A stretch of DNA of 64,000 nucleotides from Microbulbifer sp. TB1203 (GTDB taxonomy: Bacteria > Pseudomonadota > Gammaproteobacteria > Pseudomonadales > Cellvibrionaceae), in contig NZ_CP116899.1 in assembly GCF_030997045.1 (NCBI RefSeq), forward strand, positions 4,736,001 to 4,800,000. Reading direction: 5' to 3'. Below the pieces are notes generated by a model. That model was given only the letters and a program-made list of their open reading frames with translations. It had not been told where the DNA came from and made no database searches. The position numbers and the translations under genes were made by a program. Below, piece by piece: positions 43,046-50,028 of this stretch. Each line of letters starts with the position of its first letter. The stretch's first letter is position 1.

Positions 43046-44941
43046 ATGAAAAGGATCGGAACCACGAGGCCTGCGGCGGCCTGCAAACGTCTCTCAATGG
43101 CGGTGATCTTCTCCGCGCTGGGCGCCTGTGATACCGGCGGCAGTGACGAGAGCGGTAATCTTCTCTCCGGTGTCTTTATGAAAGGCGCCGTCGAGGGAGT
43201 GCGCTACCAGACCTCCAGCCAGTCAGGTCTTACCGATAGCGGGGGCGGGTTTATCTACCGGGAGGGAGAAACAGTCACCTTTTCCCTGGGAGGCATCACC
43301 CTGGGCTCCGCCCTGGCAGCGGAGCGCATCGATCTGTTCGATCTCTACCGGCTGGAGCCTCCAGCCAGCGAAGTGACACTGCGCGCGGAGCTGGCGAATA
43401 CGGAAGTGATCAGCGATTTCGACCGGGTTGCCAATATCGCCATGCTGCTGGTCACCCTGGATAACGACCGTCGGCTGGACAATGGCATCGATGCTTCCGG
43501 CTGGGACCAACAGCTAGCGGATACCGGTCTGAACTTCGACAAAAACCTCTACACTTTTCCCTCCGAGCGGGGCCCCGACACGCTCACCGCACTGAAGACC
43601 ATCTTTGCGATCGATTACAGTGTCCCGGTCGCCGTGCCGCTTCCCTACCTGTACCGAACCCAGGGCATTCAGGTGCCGGCCCATCTGCCGGTGCTGCGCC
43701 GCAGTGACTTCGGTAACGATGGAAGCGTCGATTCAATTCTCGCCCAGGATTACGACGGGCAGGGGCGCCTGACCGGGGACCGCTACGACAATGATGCGGA
43801 CGGCGACTTCGAAATTGTTTCCGAATCTGAATACGACGCGGCCCACAGGCTCACCCACTCGGAGAGCCGCAGCGACAGCGATGGAGACGGCAGCCCCGAG
43901 ACTGTTTCCCGCACTTCCCGGGAGTACGACACCGGCGGCAATCCAGCCTCCAATACCCGGGAGAGGGACGAAGGCGCGGACGATATCGTGGATACCATTT
44001 CGGCCTACAGCTACCGCTACGACGGCGGCGGCAACCTGCTGGAAAGCAGTTACCAGTGGGATGACGGCGCCGACGGCGAAATAGAAGTGCGCCGAAGTAT
44101 CCGTCGCAGTTACGACGATACCGGCAATCTTCTCTCCGAAACCTGGGAGGACGACGACAACGGCGACGGTGTCGCCAACAGGCGGGCGGTGCGCAGCAAC
44201 AGCTACGACGGCGAGGGGCGCCTGCTGGACTGGACCGACGAGGTGGACGGCGACGATGTGGCGGACGGCATTGTCGATTACCGCTACAGCCTGACGCGGA
44301 CTTACGACAGTGCGGATCGGGTTGCCAGCGAGCGCGCGGAGACGGATATGGATGCGGACGGCACCGTCGAAAATCGCACCGCGAACCGCTACGAATACGA
44401 CGACAGCGGCCGGATGCTCTCCCGCATTTCCGAAATCGACTTCGGCGCGGACGGGACGGTGGATTCCCGCACCACCTACAGCTATGAATACAGCGGCGGC
44501 CGTCTGGTGAGATCGACAGTAGACGCGGAGAATCTCAGTGTGTCCAGTCTGTGGGAGCCCCGGGACAGCGTCACCGAGTACAACTACCACGACAACGGCC
44601 AGCTTCAACAGCGGGTGAGAACCTCCACTGCCGAGGATGGCAGCCTGCTCTCCCGCACCACCGATAGCTATACCTACGGCCCCGACGGCAACCTGCTGAG
44701 CGAGCGCTCGGAGAGGGAGGGGGAGGACAACGGCCATACCGCGTCCAACTTTGAAATGACTTACGAGTATGAAACCGTAGAAGACGGGCTGTTGTTCCTG
44801 CTCGACTACTACCGGGTCCCCGTCCTTTCACCGGGGATTGGGGTCATAGCCGTCTTCGGGGGTATCAGCATCGACGATTATTCGGGATTCTCCAGCAGTT
44901 CCCGCACAAACCCCACCACCACTGCCGAGGCCGGCCCGTAG
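43046..44941 (+). CDS. Lipoprotein with about nine 31-residue YD-like repeats
   Basis: 631 residues. Signal peptide with lipobox LGAC (Cys27-28 region). Residues 40-150 form an N-terminal domain of the kind common in gammaproteobacterial lipoproteins (FMKGAVEGVRYQTSSQSGLTDSGGGF). From about residue 225 follow 31-residue repeats, D-x-D-x-D-G-x-x-E-x-R-x-x-x-x-x-Y-D-x-x-G-N-L-L-S-E: acidic, Ca-binding-like loops alternating with YD-type strands, related to RHS repeats. There is no toxin domain at the end. The last 64 bases overlap the 3' end of cobB on the other strand. It is anchored outside the inner membrane, function unknown. Confidence 0.75.
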   Translation: MKRIGTTRPAAACKRLSMAVIFSALGACDTGGSDESGNLLSGVFMKGAVEGVRYQTSSQSGLTDSGGGFIYREGETVTFSLGGITLGSALAAERIDLFDLYRLEPPASEVTLRAELANTEVISDFDRVANIAMLLVTLDNDRRLDNGIDASGWDQQLADTGLNFDKNLYTFPSERGPDTLTALKTIFAIDYSVPVAVPLPYLYRTQGIQVPAHLPVLRRSDFGNDGSVDSILAQDYDGQGRLTGDRYDNDADGDFEIVSESEYDAAHRLTHSESRSDSDGDGSPETVSRTSREYDTGGNPASNTRERDEGADDIVDTISAYSYRYDGGGNLLESSYQWDDGADGEIEVRRSIRRSYDDTGNLLSETWEDDDNGDGVANRRAVRSNSYDGEGRLLDWTDEVDGDDVADGIVDYRYSLTRTYDSADRVASERAETDMDADGTVENRTANRYEYDDSGRMLSRISEIDFGADGTVDSRTTYSYEYSGGRLVRSTVDAENLSVSSLWEPRDSVTEYNYHDNGQLQQRVRTSTAEDGSLLSRTTDSYTYGPDGNLLSERSEREGEDNGHTASNFEMTYEYETVEDGLLFLLDYYRVPVLSPGIGVIAVFGGISIDDYSGFSSSSRTNPTTTAEAGP

Positions 44942-45591
44942 CGGTGCTCGTGAAAGGCATCGCGCACGCTGCCCGGCTCCAGGTTCAGTTCCACACTGTG
45001 GGCGCCGGCGGCGTTGGCGCATTCGACAAAGCCCGCCGCCGGGTACACATTGCCCGAGGTGCCGATGCTGATAAATAAATCGCACCCGCTGAGCGCATCG
45101 TAGATGCGCTCCATTTCCAGCGGCATTTCCCCGAACCAGACCACGTGCGGGCGCAGACTGCCCGACATCCCGCAGCAGTCGCATGGATCGCCGGTGCGCA
45201 GGTCGCCGCGGATCGGGTAGAGGCTGCCGGTATTGCCGCAACGCGCTTTGAGCAATTCCCCGTGCATATGAATCAGGTTGCGGCTGCCGGCACGCTCGTG
45301 CAGGTCATCGATATTCTGGGTGACCAGTAGGAAATCGCCGGGGAATTCCCGCTCCAGTTCCGCCAGCGCCAGGTGCGCGGCGTTTGGGGCTATTTCTGGA
45401 GAGAGCAATTGCCGGCGCCGTTCGTTGTAAAAGCGCTGTACCAGCTCCGGGTCGCGGTCGAAGGCTTCGGGAGTGGCCACGTCTTCCAGGCGGTGGTTTT
45501 CCCACAGGCCGTCGGCGCCGCGAAAGGTGCGGATGCCGGATTCGGCGGAGATGCCGGCGCCGGTGAGGATTACGATGCGGTGGTAGTTCAT
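44878..45591 (-). CDS. cobB: NAD-dependent protein deacylase CobB (sirtuin)
   Basis: 237 residues from the ATG at 45591, chosen because ILTGAGISAESGI starts six residues later as in E. coli CobB; the longer frame crosses a repeat. Sirtuin motifs: GAGISAESGIRTFRG, TQNIDDLHERAG, HMHGEL, a Cys4 zinc site (CGNTG ... CDCCG) and GTSGNVYPAAGF. YNERRR near residue 60 keeps the Tyr and Arg that mark class III (desuccinylase) sirtuins. It removes acyl groups from lysines with NAD. The stop overlaps the convergent lipoprotein gene by 64 bases. Confidence 0.9.
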   Translation of the reverse strand: MNYHRIVILTGAGISAESGIRTFRGADGLWENHRLEDVATPEAFDRDPELVQRFYNERRRQLLSPEIAPNAAHLALAELEREFPGDFLLVTQNIDDLHERAGSRNLIHMHGELLKARCGNTGSLYPIRGDLRTGDPCDCCGMSGSLRPHVVWFGEMPLEMERIYDALSGCDLFISIGTSGNVYPAAGFVECANAAGAHSVELNLEPGSVRDAFHEHRYGPASAVVVGFVRELLENPE

Positions 45592-45616
45592 GGTTGTGGA
45601 TTTTGCGGCGGGGGTC

Positions 45617-45711
45617 GGGCGAACACAAGGTTCGCCCCCCCTTCGTCGTTCCGGCGCAGGCCGGAACCCAGAAGCCACCGGACTGGATACCGGCCTGCGC
45701 CGGTATGACGA
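45617..45711. repeat. Two adjacent palindromic repeats (families C and D)
   Basis: First GGGCGAAC-ACAAG-GTTCGCCC (45617-45637), then a larger inverted repeat from CGTTCCGGCGCAGGCCGG (near 45647) to CCGGCCTGCGCCGG (45690-45703). Both kinds are widely scattered in proteobacterial genomes. They are followed directly by two further repeats to 45799. Confidence 0.7.
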
Positions 45712-45724
45712 CTTGAACAGTTTT

Positions 45725-45753
45725 GTAGGGTGGATAAGCGTAGCGCATCCACC
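45725..45753. repeat. Half-type palindromic repeat
   Basis: GTAGGGTGGATAAGCGTAGC followed by GCATCCACC: GGTGGAT and ATCCACC pair with GCGTAGCGC between. It resembles one half of the family B elements with GGTGGAT in place of GATGGGC. Confidence 0.5.
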
Positions 45754-45757
45754 AAAA

Positions 45758-45799
45758 GCGGGCCTTTGGCCCGCGTGCGGAGATGGAGCTCCGCGCTCC
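45758..45799. repeat. Double stem-loop repeat, family E, copy 3
   Basis: GCGGGCC-TTT-GGCCCGC, then GCGGAG-ATG-GAGCTCCGC and CTCC. Same orientation as copy 1. It ends three bases before the stop codon of the ndh gene. Confidence 0.7.
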
Positions 45800-45801
45800 A
45801 G

Positions 45802-47097
45802 TCAATGCATTTTCAACGGCGGCTTCACAAAGCGGTTGGCCCGTCCCACCAGGTAGATCAGCATTGCCTTGGCCCAGCCGTGCACTGCTGCCAGGTGCAT
45901 GCGATACAGGGAGCGGTAGGCGAAGCCGGCGATACGCCCCTCGATGGTGAGGCTGCCCTTGACCAGCGCGCCCATCAGGTTGCCCACCGCGGTGTGTTTG
46001 CTGAGGGAGACCAGCGAACCGCGGTCGCGATAGCGGAATTCCTTCAGCGGGCGCCCTTCGATTGCTGCGATCAGGTTGTACTCGGCAACCCCTGCCATCT
46101 GCTGTGCCGCCTGGGCGCGCGGGGGCACCTTCTGGCCGGCGCTGTCGGTGCAGCCGGCGCAGTCGCCGAGGGCGAAGATATGCGGATCGCTGACGCTCTG
46201 CAGATCCGCGGTGACTTCGATCTGGTTGAGCCGGTTGGTGGCGAGGCCGTCCAACTGGGCCAGGAAGTCTGCGGCTTTTACTCCCGCGGCCCAGACGCGG
46301 ATGGACGCGGGAATTTCCTCGCCGCTCGCGGTGACGAAGCCCTCCCTGTTCGCCTCCGACACGGCGCAACTGGTCATCACCCGCACGCCCAGGCGGCTGA
46401 GTTCCCGCTCGGCGTTGTTGCCCAGGCGCGGCGGCAGTGCGGGCAGCAGGTGGGGGCTGGCCTCGATCAGGGTGACTTGCAGGGCGCGGCGGGCGATATG
46501 GCCGTAATGGCCCATCTGCCGGGTGGTGTCCATCAGTTCCGCAGCCAGCTCCACACCGGTGGCGCCGCCGCCGACAATGGCGATCTGCATCTTGTCGGTG
46601 ACATGGGTTTCCAGTTGCAGGAAGCGGTCCAGCAGCAGGCGGTGAAATCGCCGCGCCTGCTCGCTGCTGTCAAGGAACACGCAGTGATCGCGTACCCCCG
46701 GGGTGTGGAAGTCATTGCTCTGGCTGCCCAGGGCCAGCACCAGGTAGTCGTACTCCAGTTCACGCGCCGGTACCAACTGGCGCCCCTCGCTGTCCAGCAC
46801 CGGGCTTAACTCGATCACCTGCCGGCTGCGATCGAGCTTGTGCAGGCTGCCCAGTTGGAAATCGAAGCCGTTGCCACGGGCGTGCACCTGGTAATTGAGC
46901 GCATCCAGGCTGGAGTCCAGCGCGCCGGTGGCTACCTGGTGCAGCAGGGGTTTCCAGATATGGGTGCGATTCCTGTCCACCAGGGTGACGTGTGCCGCGG
47001 GGGATTTGCGCTGGCGTTTGCGCGAGAAATAGTGGCCCAGCCGGGTGGCCAGCTGCAGGCCGCCGGCGCCGCCGCCGACGATAACAATTTTCTTCAT
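45802..47097 (-). CDS. ndh: Type II NADH dehydrogenase-like flavoprotein
   Basis: 431 residues. FAD-binding IVIVGGGAGGLQLATRLG, a second nucleotide fold near residues 175-185 (IAIVGGGATGVELAAEL), and IFALGDCAG near 310 are the NDH-2 layout. The C-terminal part (residues 370-431) is amphipathic and basic, as in NDH-2, which sits on the inner face of the membrane and passes electrons from NADH to quinone. It lies 225 bases after the selD fusion and is on the same strand. The SelD fusion's first half is a related flavoprotein. Confidence 0.85.
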   Translation of the reverse strand: MKKIVIVGGGAGGLQLATRLGHYFSRKRQRKSPAAHVTLVDRNRTHIWKPLLHQVATGALDSSLDALNYQVHARGNGFDFQLGSLHKLDRSRQVIELSPVLDSEGRQLVPARELEYDYLVLALGSQSNDFHTPGVRDHCVFLDSSEQARRFHRLLLDRFLQLETHVTDKMQIAIVGGGATGVELAAELMDTTRQMGHYGHIARRALQVTLIEASPHLLPALPPRLGNNAERELSRLGVRVMTSCAVSEANREGFVTASGEEIPASIRVWAAGVKAADFLAQLDGLATNRLNQIEVTADLQSVSDPHIFALGDCAGCTDSAGQKVPPRAQAAQQMAGVAEYNLIAAIEGRPLKEFRYRDRGSLVSLSKHTAVGNLMGALVKGSLTIEGRIAGFAYRSLYRMHLAAVHGWAKAMLIYLVGRANRFVKPPLKMH

Positions 47098-47241
47098 AAG
47101 GTCTTCCTGTCGACTGCTAAAAACCGATTCCCCAATCTGTGAAAGACCATCGCTGCGTTTTTATCGTCGCCGGATTGTCGGCGCTTTGTGGTGGCGCCAG
47201 TATCCCCCAGCGGTGCGCGATTGGCAATTTGCGCGGGCACC

Positions 47242-47326
47242 CTGTAGGAGCGGGCCATGCCCGCGATCGATGTTTGCCGTCTCCTCGATCGCGGGCATGG
47301 CGGATGGCCGCCCCGCCGCTCCTACA
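47242..47326. repeat. Palindromic repeat, family A, copy 4
   Basis: CTGTAGGAGCGGGCCATGCC opens and CCGCTCCTACA closes; CGCGATCGA and TCGATCGCG pair inside. It shares GGCGGATGGCCGCCCCGCCG with copies 1 and 2. It sits between the selD and ndh genes. Confidence 0.8.
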
Positions 47327-49589
47327 AGATGGTTTCACTTTGCGCGGCCAGCTGCTGCCAGTCCACCTTTCGGGCCAGTCGTATTGGCCGTCCACCGGCG
47401 GTGTTCACCACGCCGACAATTGCCGCCCGCTCGCACCCCGCCAGTTGCAGCGCGCGTACACATTTCTCCGCTTGGGCGGCCGGTATCGCGGCGAGCAATC
47501 CGCCGCAGGTCTGCGGATCGGTGAGCAGCGCCCAGTGGGGCAGCGCACCCCACTCGCCGGGGTTGTCGACGCTGCCATAGGCGGTGGCATTCTGCGGCTG
47601 CAGGCTGGACAACCAGCCCTGTTCCGCGCAGTGGGCGGCGCCGGACAGCAGCGGCAGGTTTTCCGCAATCAGGGTCGCGCCCAGGGGACCCGTCCCGCCG
47701 CCGGCATAGTCGAGGCCGAGCATTTCCAGTAGATGGCCGAGCAGGCCGAAGCCGGTGATATCGGTGAGTGCGCGAGCGCTGTGGCGGGCGAAGATTTCCG
47801 CGGCGGCAGCGTTGCTCTGCAGCATGGTCTGCAATGCTTCCTGCAGCCAGCGGCTGCGCGCTTTTCCCAGCCCCTCGGCGGCGAACAGGGTGCCCACGCC
47901 CAGCGGTTTGCTCAGCACCAGGCAATCGCCGGGGCTGGCGCCGGTCTTTTCCAACAACTGCTCCGGGTCGGCGATGCCGTTGACCGTGAGACCCAGTTGC
48001 AGCTCCGCACCCTCGGCGGTGTGTCCGCCGCTCAGGGCGCAGTGGTGGCGGTTGAGTTCCAGGGCCGCGCCGTCGAGCAACTGCTGCAGGTCGCGCCGGG
48101 CCAGTTCCGCCGTCGCCAGCGGCAGGGTGACCAGCGCCTGCGCAGCGACGGGCTGGGCGTGCATGGCGAACAGGTCCGACAACGCGTGCAGCGCCGCCAG
48201 GCGGCCGAACAGCCAGGGGTCGGAGACCAGCGCGCGGAGCTGATCCGAACTCTGCACCAACAGTTTGCCGTGGGGCAGGTCCATCACCGCGGCGTCGTCC
48301 CCCGCGCCCCGGCGCAAGTATGGGGACTGCTGCGGCGGTAGTTTTTCCAGGGCGCGGTTCAGCACCTGGGCGCCCACCTTGGCGCCGCAGCCGCTGCAGC
48401 GCATTTTCTCCAGGGCGATACCGCTGCGTTCGCCGATGATTTCCCGCGGGCGCCGCGGCGGTTCCATGATCATGGGCAATTCACTGAAGCGCCGCATAAA
48501 AGCGCGGTCGATATGGTTTTTCCAGCGCCACAGGCCGCCGCCCGCGACCGCGAGGCCGTTGCGCACGGCCACGGCGCGCTTGCCGCCGCAGGAGAGCAGG
48601 CTGAGGAAATGTCTCTGCGGCCGGAAGCCTTTCAGCGGCTTGCCGATAAGCGCCGCGCGCAGGTTGTGGAACAGCACGGGGCCCTGGCGCACCGCGTAGA
48701 CTCCGGCCTTGGGCAGCGGCTGCTCGGCGAAGCTGGCCACGTCGCCGACGGCGAAAATATTTGCCCGACCCTGTGCGCGCAGTTTTTCATCCACCAGTAC
48801 GAAACCGCGCTCGTCCAGGGCCAGGCCGCTACCCGCCAGCCAGGTCGGCGCGCTGGCCTGGGTGCAGAGCAGCACCCGGTCCAGCGCCAGGGTGCGGCCG
48901 TCTTCGCTACGCAATCCGCCGCCGGTGATTTCCGCCACCGGCCAGTTGCGGTGCACCTGTATCCCGAGTCTGTCCATTTCCCGCGACACCAGTGTGCGCG
49001 CCAGTGGCGGGTACTGCTCCGGCAGGCGGTCGCTGTTGTGCACCAAGTGTATTTCGGCACGATCCCCCAGGGTGTGGGATACCGCCATCGCCAGTTCACA
49101 GCCACCGGCGCCGCCGCCCACCACGCCGAGTTTCAGCGGCGCACCGCTGTTCCGCATCTGTTCCTGGAGCTGCTGCCAGTGGCGGTGGAAGTCGCCGACA
49201 GGTTTTACCGGAATCGCCAGTTCCGAGCCCGGGATATCCCGCGCGGGGGTGGCGCCCACGTCCAGCGACAGCAGGTCGAATTCCAACTCCGGGCGATCGG
49301 CCAGGGAAATGCTGCGCTGATGCAGGTCGATGTGCCGGGCGCTGGCCTGAATAAAGCGCGCACCGGCAGCGCGGCAGAGGCGCGCCAAGTCGATATGGAT
49401 TTCATCTGTGCGGTAGTGGCCCGCCACCAGCCCCGGCAACATACCGGAGTAGGCGGTTTGCATTTGCGGTGAGACCAGGGTCAGGCGCGCCCCCGGCAGC
49501 GGGTTCATGGCCCACATTCGCAGCACTATGGTGTGGGCGTGGCCGCCGCCGACCAGGACGATATCCTGGTAATTGGGGTACTCCTGCAT
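47322..49589 (-). CDS. selD: Selenide, water dikinase SelD fused to an N-terminal NDH-like flavoprotein
   Basis: 755 residues, two enzymes in one. Residues 1-375: FAD/NAD(P)-type oxidoreductase (VLVGGGHAH at 11-18, VVGGGAGGCELA at 157-167, FAVGDVASF at 279-287). Residues 395-755: SelD with the P-loop MRCSGCGAKVG (catalytic C401 in GCGAK; the E. coli C19 equivalent is Ala403), GDDAAVMD, ALSDLFAMHAQPVAAQAL, GGHTAEGAELQLGL, TDITGFGLLGHLLEM, TDPQTCGGLL. It makes selenophosphate for MnmH. The flavoprotein half probably delivers reduced selenium or redox control; fusions of this kind are known. No selA, selB or selC in the window. Confidence 0.9.
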   Translation of the reverse strand: MQEYPNYQDIVLVGGGHAHTIVLRMWAMNPLPGARLTLVSPQMQTAYSGMLPGLVAGHYRTDEIHIDLARLCRAAGARFIQASARHIDLHQRSISLADRPELEFDLLSLDVGATPARDIPGSELAIPVKPVGDFHRHWQQLQEQMRNSGAPLKLGVVGGGAGGCELAMAVSHTLGDRAEIHLVHNSDRLPEQYPPLARTLVSREMDRLGIQVHRNWPVAEITGGGLRSEDGRTLALDRVLLCTQASAPTWLAGSGLALDERGFVLVDEKLRAQGRANIFAVGDVASFAEQPLPKAGVYAVRQGPVLFHNLRAALIGKPLKGFRPQRHFLSLLSCGGKRAVAVRNGLAVAGGGLWRWKNHIDRAFMRRFSELPMIMEPPRRPREIIGERSGIALEKMRCSGCGAKVGAQVLNRALEKLPPQQSPYLRRGAGDDAAVMDLPHGKLLVQSSDQLRALVSDPWLFGRLAALHALSDLFAMHAQPVAAQALVTLPLATAELARRDLQQLLDGAALELNRHHCALSGGHTAEGAELQLGLTVNGIADPEQLLEKTGASPGDCLVLSKPLGVGTLFAAEGLGKARSRWLQEALQTMLQSNAAAAEIFARHSARALTDITGFGLLGHLLEMLGLDYAGGGTGPLGATLIAENLPLLSGAAHCAEQGWLSSLQPQNATAYGSVDNPGEWGALPHWALLTDPQTCGGLLAAIPAAQAEKCVRALQLAGCERAAIVGVVNTAGGRPIRLARKVDWQQLAAQSETIL

Positions 49590-50028
49590 GGTCTCTCGCG
49601 GATAGTAATGATCAATTAATAGGCAGTCTAATGGCCGAACCGGCCTAGTGTGGTGTCTCGTACTAAATGGTCCTATCAGAGCCCCCCAAAATGCTCACAG
49701 TTAGGCGCAGCTCGCAGGGAATGGTCATTCCATTTTCAAGAGCTGCAACGCAGCTGTGGGCATTTTGGGGGGCTCCCTCCGGGCGGGCCGCTAAGCAGCC
49801 ATCTGCGGCGTTGCATTTGCTTGACGTAGAACAACTACGCCAGCGCAAATGCGCCTTGCATCTGGCCGCTTAGCGGCCCGCTGATATGACCATTTAGTAC
49901 GAGACACCACACTACGCGCATTATTGCGCGTCAGCTTACAAAAATCCCCGTGGCGCTGGTCTTTAATTAGTGGGCGCCGCTGCAGCCCCCTGTTTCGCCA
50001 AATTCATTTTCAGCGCTGTTTACCAATA
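49590..50028. other. 439-base intergenic region between selD and the AsmA-like gene
   Basis: It holds the structured repeat copy 1 (49646-49914), which takes up most of it. The 114 bases after the element (49915-50028) have no clear promoter or ribosome site for the long AsmA-like gene. No small gene is supported. Confidence 0.6.
49646..49914. repeat. Structured repeat element, copy 1 (three-arm fold)
   Basis: 269 bases with 34-base terminal inverted repeats (49646-49679 and 49881-49914; 33 of 34 match). Inside are two arms. The left arm is closed by GAGCCCCCCAAAATGC (49679-49694) and GCATTTTGGGGGGCTC (49760-49775), with an inner GCAGCTC/GAGCTGC stem. The right arm is closed by GGGCCGCTAAG (49785) and CTTAGCGGCCC (49869), with apex CGTAG-AACAA-CTACG (49825-49839). 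The ends read TAGTGTGG...CCACACTA. No reading frame makes sense. Copy 2 is at 62610-62891 with a 95-base identical right arm. Confidence 0.9.

Noticed and set aside
49646..49914. Reading the structured repeat as an integron attC site
   Set aside because: It has TTAGGC- and TAAGC-like pieces but lacks the paired RYYYAAC/GTTRRRY ends, and no integrase or cassette genes are near.
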